36,597 nt of DNA from Anaerolineae bacterium (lineage in GTDB: Bacteria > Chloroflexota > Anaerolineae > B4-G1 > SLSP01), in assembly GCA_025454475.1 (NCBI GenBank), contig JALOOJ010000077.1, positions 1 to 36,597 of the forward strand, read 5' to 3'. Below the pieces are notes generated by a model that was not told the DNA's origin, did not search any database, and worked only from the letters and a program-made list of their open reading frames with translations. A program made the position numbers and the translations under genes. How positions within the stretch are numbered: the first letter of the stretch is position 1; each line of letters begins with the position of its first letter. Below, piece after piece: positions 32,564 through 36,597 of the stretch.

Positions 32564-34570
32564 ATGCCGAAGACTGATCTCGATCAGCGATGTATCAATG
32601 CCCTGCGCGTGTTAGCAATGGATGGGGTCCAGAGGGCCAACTCAGGCCACCCCGGCATGCCCATGGGCATGGCGGATGTGGCCTACACCCTTTGGTCGCG
32701 CCACATGAAGCACAATCCACAGAACCCAAAATGGCCCAACCGCGACCGATTCGTCCTGTCGGCGGGTCACGGCTCGATGCTTCTCTATAGTCTTCTGTAC
32801 CTCACAGGCTACCCCATCTCGATGGACGACCTCAAGCAGTTCCGCCAGTGGGGTAGCAAGACAGCGGGACATCCCGAGTACGACATCGCATTGGGCATCG
32901 AGACAACGACCGGTCCCCTCGGTCAAGGATTCGGAAATGGCGTCGGTATGGCGATTGCTGCCCGGCATATGGCCGCGCGGTTCAACCGGCAGGGGTTCCG
33001 GCTCTTTGATCACTGGATCTATGCCATAGTCTCGGACGGAGATCTGATGGAAGGCGTCTCGCAGGAGGCGGCCTCGCTTGCGGGACACTTGGGCCTCGAC
33101 AACATCATCTACTTCTACGACGACAATGAGATCTCCATCGAGGGATCCACGGACCTGGCATTCACCGAGGACGTGCCGACGCGCTTCAGGGCCAACGGCT
33201 GGCACGTCCAGGTCATCGATGGCCACGACATGGACGCGATCGACATCGCCATCCGTGCGGCGAAGGCCGCCAAAGGTCAGCCGCATCTCATCGTCTGCCA
33301 TACCCACATCGCGTATGGCAGCCCGAACATGCGCGATAGCGCCGAGGCCCACGGGGCGCCCCTTGGCGAGGCCGAGGTCCAGGCGACCAAGGAAGCGCTT
33401 GGCTGGCCCTCAATGGAGCCCTTCTGGGTCCCCGATGACGTCATCGCAGCTTATCGTGTCACGGTGCCCCAGGGCGAGCGCGCGGAGGCCCTCTGGCACG
33501 ACCAGATGAACAGTTACGAACAGGCCTTCCCCGAGGAGGCAAAGGAGCTACACCGTATCCTCAGTGGCAGGCTCCCCGAGAACTGGCTCACCGCGCTCCC
33601 GCAGTTCAAGCCCACCGACAAGCCCATCGCTACGCGCTCCTCGTCGGGCAAGGTGATAGAGTCGCTGGCGCCCGTGATCCCGGAGCTGATTGGGGGATCG
33701 GCGGACCTGGCGCCCTCGACCCGGACTTACCTGAGCGGCTTCGGTGACTTTTCAAGAGGGACACCCCAGGGGCGCAACTTCCACTTCGGCGTTCGCGAGC
33801 ACGGTATGGGCGCCATTCTCAATGGGATGGCCCTCTACGGGGGCATTCGACCTTACGGTGCTACGTTCCTGATCTTCTCTGATTACATGCGGCCATCCGT
33901 GCGGCTGGCTGCGCTGATGGGCCTCCCGGTCATCTACGTCTGGACCCATGACTCGATCTTCGTGGGCGAAGATGGTCCCACGCACGAACCCATCGAGCAG
34001 ATCATGTCGCTGCGCCTGATCCCCAACCTCGCGACGATCCGTCCGGCCGACGCCAACGAGACTGCCGCCGCGTGGAAAGTGGCGCTCGAACGCACCAGTG
34101 GCCCAACAGCGCTGGCACTGTCGCGTCAGAACTTGCCCACGCTTGCGGAAGCCGCCGACAAGGCAATGGAGGGTGTCGCGCGAGGCGGATACATCCTCAG
34201 TGACTCGCCGCTCGACCGCGTCGACATCATCCTGATCGCCACCGGGTCCGAGGTGGCTGACGCGCTTGCAGCCCAGAAGCTCCTTCAGGAGAAGCGCATC
34301 GGCGCACGCGTCGTCAGCATGCCCTGCTGGTTGCTCTTCGACGAGCAGCCCCTCTTCTACCGGCTGAACGTACTGCCGAGCCACGTGATCAGGCGCCTGG
34401 CGATCGAGGCCGGCACACCCATTGGGTGGGAACGCTACGTGGGCAGTTACGGCGCTGTGATGGGCATCAACCGCTTTGGGGCATCGGCGCCCGCAGGCCG
34501 TCTCAAGCAGGAATTCGGATTCACGGCGGAGCGCATCGCGGAGCAGGCACAGAAGCTCATGGCGGAGTAG
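32564..34570 (+). CDS. tkt: Transketolase
   Basis: A 668-residue thiamine-diphosphate enzyme of the pentose phosphate or Calvin pathway, moving two-carbon units between sugar phosphates. It has the N-terminal substrate region [12 protein letters not shown] (27-38), the cofactor motif [15 protein letters not shown] (about 156-170) with the DDN of [12 protein letters not shown], and the second-domain stretch [20 protein letters not shown]. The C-terminal domain is complete, and the length is the family norm. The ATG at 32564 follows GGAGGACGG. The gene lies after the tandem array and is followed by a hairpin and the DUF2723 gene, to which it is probably coupled. Confidence 0.96.
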   Translation: MPKTDLDQRCINALRVLAMDGVQRANSGHPGMPMGMADVAYTLWSRHMKHNPQNPKWPNRDRFVLSAGHGSMLLYSLLYLTGYPISMDDLKQFRQWGSKTAGHPEYDIALGIETTTGPLGQGFGNGVGMAIAARHMAARFNRQGFRLFDHWIYAIVSDGDLMEGVSQEAASLAGHLGLDNIIYFYDDNEISIEGSTDLAFTEDVPTRFRANGWHVQVIDGHDMDAIDIAIRAAKAAKGQPHLIVCHTHIAYGSPNMRDSAEAHGAPLGEAEVQATKEALGWPSMEPFWVPDDVIAAYRVTVPQGERAEALWHDQMNSYEQAFPEEAKELHRILSGRLPENWLTALPQFKPTDKPIATRSSSGKVIESLAPVIPELIGGSADLAPSTRTYLSGFGDFSRGTPQGRNFHFGVREHGMGAILNGMALYGGIRPYGATFLIFSDYMRPSVRLAALMGLPVIYVWTHDSIFVGEDGPTHEPIEQIMSLRLIPNLATIRPADANETAAAWKVALERTSGPTALALSRQNLPTLAEAADKAMEGVARGGYILSDSPLDRVDIILIATGSEVADALAAQKLLQEKRIGARVVSMPCWLLFDEQPLFYRLNVLPSHVIRRLAIEAGTPIGWERYVGSYGAVMGINRFGASAPAGRLKQEFGFTAERIAEQAQKLMAE

Positions 34571-34575
34571 AATCC

Positions 34576-36597
34576 TTGGCTCGTCGTCCAGAGCGCTCGA
34601 GGGCAAGCCTGGATCACACCAGGCTTGCCCATGACCGACTGTGGTTGGCAGGCCTTTGGCTGTTGGCGTTCCTTCTCTACGCCGCTACCACTACTCTGGA
34701 CGTTCTCCCCGCAGATAGTGGTGAGTTCCAGCTTATCGCCGCCGGATGGGGCATCGGCCATCCGCCTGGATATCCCCTCTACACTATGGCCGCGGCGATG
34801 TGGCTGCGCATCATCCCCGTCGGCGCCCTCCCCTTCCGCGCCAGTCTGTTCAGCGCAGCGCTCGCCGCGACAACGCTCACGATCCTGGCACGAGCCGTCG
34901 AGCTCTGGGCCGGCACGTTGGGTGCAACGCGACGCCACGCCCGGCTCGGCGGAGCCCTCGCCGCCCTCGCCCTGGGCACCGCCTCGACCTACTGGGCGCA
35001 GGCGACCACCGCGAACATACGCATGCCAACGATGTTATTCGTCGCATGGGGTTATCTCGCGCTGGCGCATTACCGGGACGCGCGGGGGAATGCCAATCGT
35101 TGCCGGCGCGCACTGCTCGAGCTGGGAATCACGGCAGGCCTCGGTGTGGGACACCACCCATCCCTGGCCTTCATCGCCGCGGGCTGGGCGGCCTACCTCC
35201 TCTTCGAATCGCCGGGGACGTTCCTCCGTCCCCGCCAATGGTACCGGGCCGCGTTTGCTGCCGCAGCCGTCTGGTTCCTTCCGCAGCTCTATCTACCGCT
35301 GCGCGGGGCGATGCAGAACGTGCCGCTGAATCCCGGCGGCCTTTCCTCGTGGAAGGGATTCTGGGACCACGTGCTGGCGCGCGGCTTTGGTGGCGACATG
35401 CTGGCCTATGCGACATCCCACGATCTGGCGCTGCGGCTGCCGCTGTTACCCACGCTCTTCCGCATGCAGTTCCCAACGCTCGTGCTCGTGGCGATGGCGC
35501 TCGGCTGGGCTTGGGTGCTCCGACGCGACCGCTCGACCGCCCTCTCGCTCCTCATAGCGTGGCTGGCGCAGACCTTCTTCACGATCACCTACCGCGCTCC
35601 CCAAACCGTTGAGTACCTGATGCCGGCCTATGTGCCGATGGCGATGGTGCTGGGCCTGGCGGCTGCGTCCCGCCCCGCACGGGGCCGAGGTGCCGCGCAA
35701 CGGCTGTTCGCCACCGTCGTTGGCCTCATCACACTCATCCTGGGCCTGCAGCTACCGGGCCACGTCCGGGACTTCGCGGCGCTCGCCCACGACACGTCGA
35801 TCCGCGCTCGCGTCGAGCCGCTCTTGCGGCAAGCCCCTGCGGGCGCCACGATCCTCGCCGACTGGCACTGGGCCACGCCGCTCTGGGTGCTCCAGGCTGT
35901 CGAGGGACTCTCACCCGATGTCACCGTTTCGTACGTCTACCCGGAGGATGGCCGCGACTATGACGAAGTCTGGCGCGCGCGTGCGGAGGCAGCTTCGGGC
36001 GCGCCCCTCTTCACAACGCACGCCTACACCTGGGAAGGGTGGACGGCTGCTCCGGTGGGAGGAGGCTATCGGCTCTACGCCCAGCCCCTGCTGAGCCTGC
36101 CGTTCGAGCTTGGATTCACGAGCATCAATGCGGACCTGGGTCCGATCCGGCTGCTGGGCGCCCGCTTCGGAGCGGCCCGCTTCGGAGCGGCTAGCGCCAA
36201 GCCCGGCGCCACGGTGGAGCTCCAACTGGCGTGGCAGGCCAAGGACCCGGCGGCGGACGCCTCCTTTGCGACGCGTCTTTGGGACAATGACCAAGCGCTG
36301 CTATCCGCGTCCGATCTGGCCCTCGGTGCCGACACGGAGACCGAAGGCATCCACTTCGCCACGCTGACACACCAGCTGCCCATTGATCGGTGCAGTCCCA
36401 TCGTCCACCCAACGGTGAGCATCTACACCGCGACCGACACAGGCTACCTGGACCTCGGCGCACTGTCGCTCCCGGCATTCGAGGTCGATTGCAGGTACCC
36501 GACGCTGCCAACCGAGCGCTTCTGGCCCGGCGTCGTGTCCGGGCAGGGACCCTTCCTGAGGGGCATCGATTACGATGTCCGCCAAGCTAGCGCGACG
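34576..36597 (+). CDS. DUF2723/O-mannosyltransferase-like membrane protein (3' end beyond window)
   Basis: A frame that stays open to the right edge (674 residues), so the C-terminus is missing. The N-terminal part matches the DUF2723 glycosyltransferase-like family: ADSGEFQL (46-53) and GWGIGHPPGYPLYT (57-70) are the signature after the first membrane helix. About ten hydrophobic segments are visible to residue 395, followed by a soluble extracytoplasmic region including DWHWATPLWVLQAVEG and a beta-sandwich-like domain near the end. These proteins are thought to glycosylate exported substrates using polyprenyl sugars. The best start is TTG 34576, with GGAG inside the last tkt codons; TTG 34645 after the hairpin is the alternative. 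The ATG at 34631 is out of frame. Confidence 0.82.
   Translation, partial: MARRPERSRASLDHTRLAHDRLWLAGLWLLAFLLYAATTTLDVLPADSGEFQLIAAGWGIGHPPGYPLYTMAAAMWLRIIPVGALPFRASLFSAALAATTLTILARAVELWAGTLGATRRHARLGGALAALALGTASTYWAQATTANIRMPTMLFVAWGYLALAHYRDARGNANRCRRALLELGITAGLGVGHHPSLAFIAAGWAAYLLFESPGTFLRPRQWYRAAFAAAAVWFLPQLYLPLRGAMQNVPLNPGGLSSWKGFWDHVLARGFGGDMLAYATSHDLALRLPLLPTLFRMQFPTLVLVAMALGWAWVLRRDRSTALSLLIAWLAQTFFTITYRAPQTVEYLMPAYVPMAMVLGLAAASRPARGRGAAQRLFATVVGLITLILGLQLPGHVRDFAALAHDTSIRARVEPLLRQAPAGATILADWHWATPLWVLQAVEGLSPDVTVSYVYPEDGRDYDEVWRARAEAASGAPLFTTHAYTWEGWTAAPVGGGYRLYAQPLLSLPFELGFTSINADLGPIRLLGARFGAARFGAASAKPGATVELQLAWQAKDPAADASFATRLWDNDQALLSASDLALGADTETEGIHFATLTHQLPIDRCSPIVHPTVSIYTATDTGYLDLGALSLPAFEVDCRYPTLPTERFWPGVVSGQGPFLRGIDYDVRQASAT
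34601..34630. terminator. 12-bp perfect hairpin after transketolase
   Basis: GGGCAAGCCTGG (34601-34612) pairs fully with CCAGGCTTGCCC (34619-34630) around ATCACA. It is 30 nt after the tkt stop but inside the DUF2723 frame if that gene starts at 34576. There is no U-tract, so it may be a terminator, attenuator or mRNA-stability element. Confidence 0.55.
36160..36189. repeat. 15-bp perfect tandem duplication within the DUF2723 gene
   Basis: GCCCGCTTCGGAGCG occurs twice in a row. It keeps frame and duplicates five residues, giving ARFGAARFGAA near the start of the C-terminal beta domain. Confidence 0.8.

Noticed and set aside
34631-35329. ATG-started frame after transketolase
   Set aside because: Its Ser/Pro/Arg-rich product shows no domain, while the neighbouring frame gives continuous DUF2723 sequence to the window end.

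Overview
The window looks like a chromosomal segment of a GC-rich bacterium, most likely a member of the Chloroflexota. The pointers are indirect: a surface protein with four PA14 domains joined by long Thr/Pro/Ala linkers, a DHH-CBS-CBS-nucleotidyltransferase fusion, mixed catabolic operons rich in Gfo/Idh/MocA, ThuA, M81 and aldehyde:ferredoxin oxidoreductase families, and a DUF2723 membrane protein. No rRNA, tRNA, CRISPR array, insertion sequence or integrase was seen. No gene-free stretch exceeds 300 bases; the longest (14332-14613) holds an amidase promoter and a hairpin.

Layout. (1) 1-7217, plus strand: a tightly packed catabolic operon. It runs M20/AbgB-like amidohydrolase (5' end cut by the window), TIM-barrel aldo/keto-reductase-like protein, a broken D-2-hydroxyacid dehydrogenase, nucleoside hydrolase, AAC(3)-fold acetyltransferase, Gfo/Idh/MocA oxidoreductase, ThuA-like protein and a second Gfo/Idh/MocA protein. 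It ends at a GC-rich hairpin. (2) 14331-7294, minus strand: two paralogous zinc-ribbon membrane proteins, a lysoplasmalogenase-family protein, an aldo/keto reductase and the PA14/lamin-tail surface protein. (3) 14614-16113, plus: an amidase with its own promoter. (4) 16308-21012, plus: MFS transporter, SCP2 lipid-carrier protein, iron-type alcohol dehydrogenase and tungsten-type aldehyde:ferredoxin oxidoreductase. The promoter carries two operator-like palindromes, and the ADH/AOR junction is damaged. (5) 27335-21090, minus: RNase D, beta-CASP metallo-hydrolase, lipoate-ligase family, CBM9-like, M81 peptidase and YjbQ. (6) 28818-27374, minus: a small membrane protein and XseA. (7) 28960-36597, plus: a DHH/CBS/CCA-type fusion, an unrecognised 210-residue protein, a 13-copy 16-bp tandem array, transketolase, and a DUF2723 membrane protein that runs off the right edge.

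The metabolic genes fit import and stepwise oxidation or cleavage of sugar-like, amide and alcohol/aldehyde substrates. The right half carries RNA/DNA maintenance genes. The features most worth following up are the tandem array in front of transketolase, the strand-asymmetric hairpin before the zinc-ribbon operon, the palindromes at the MFS-SCP2-ADH-AOR promoter, and two deletions that each break a reading frame.
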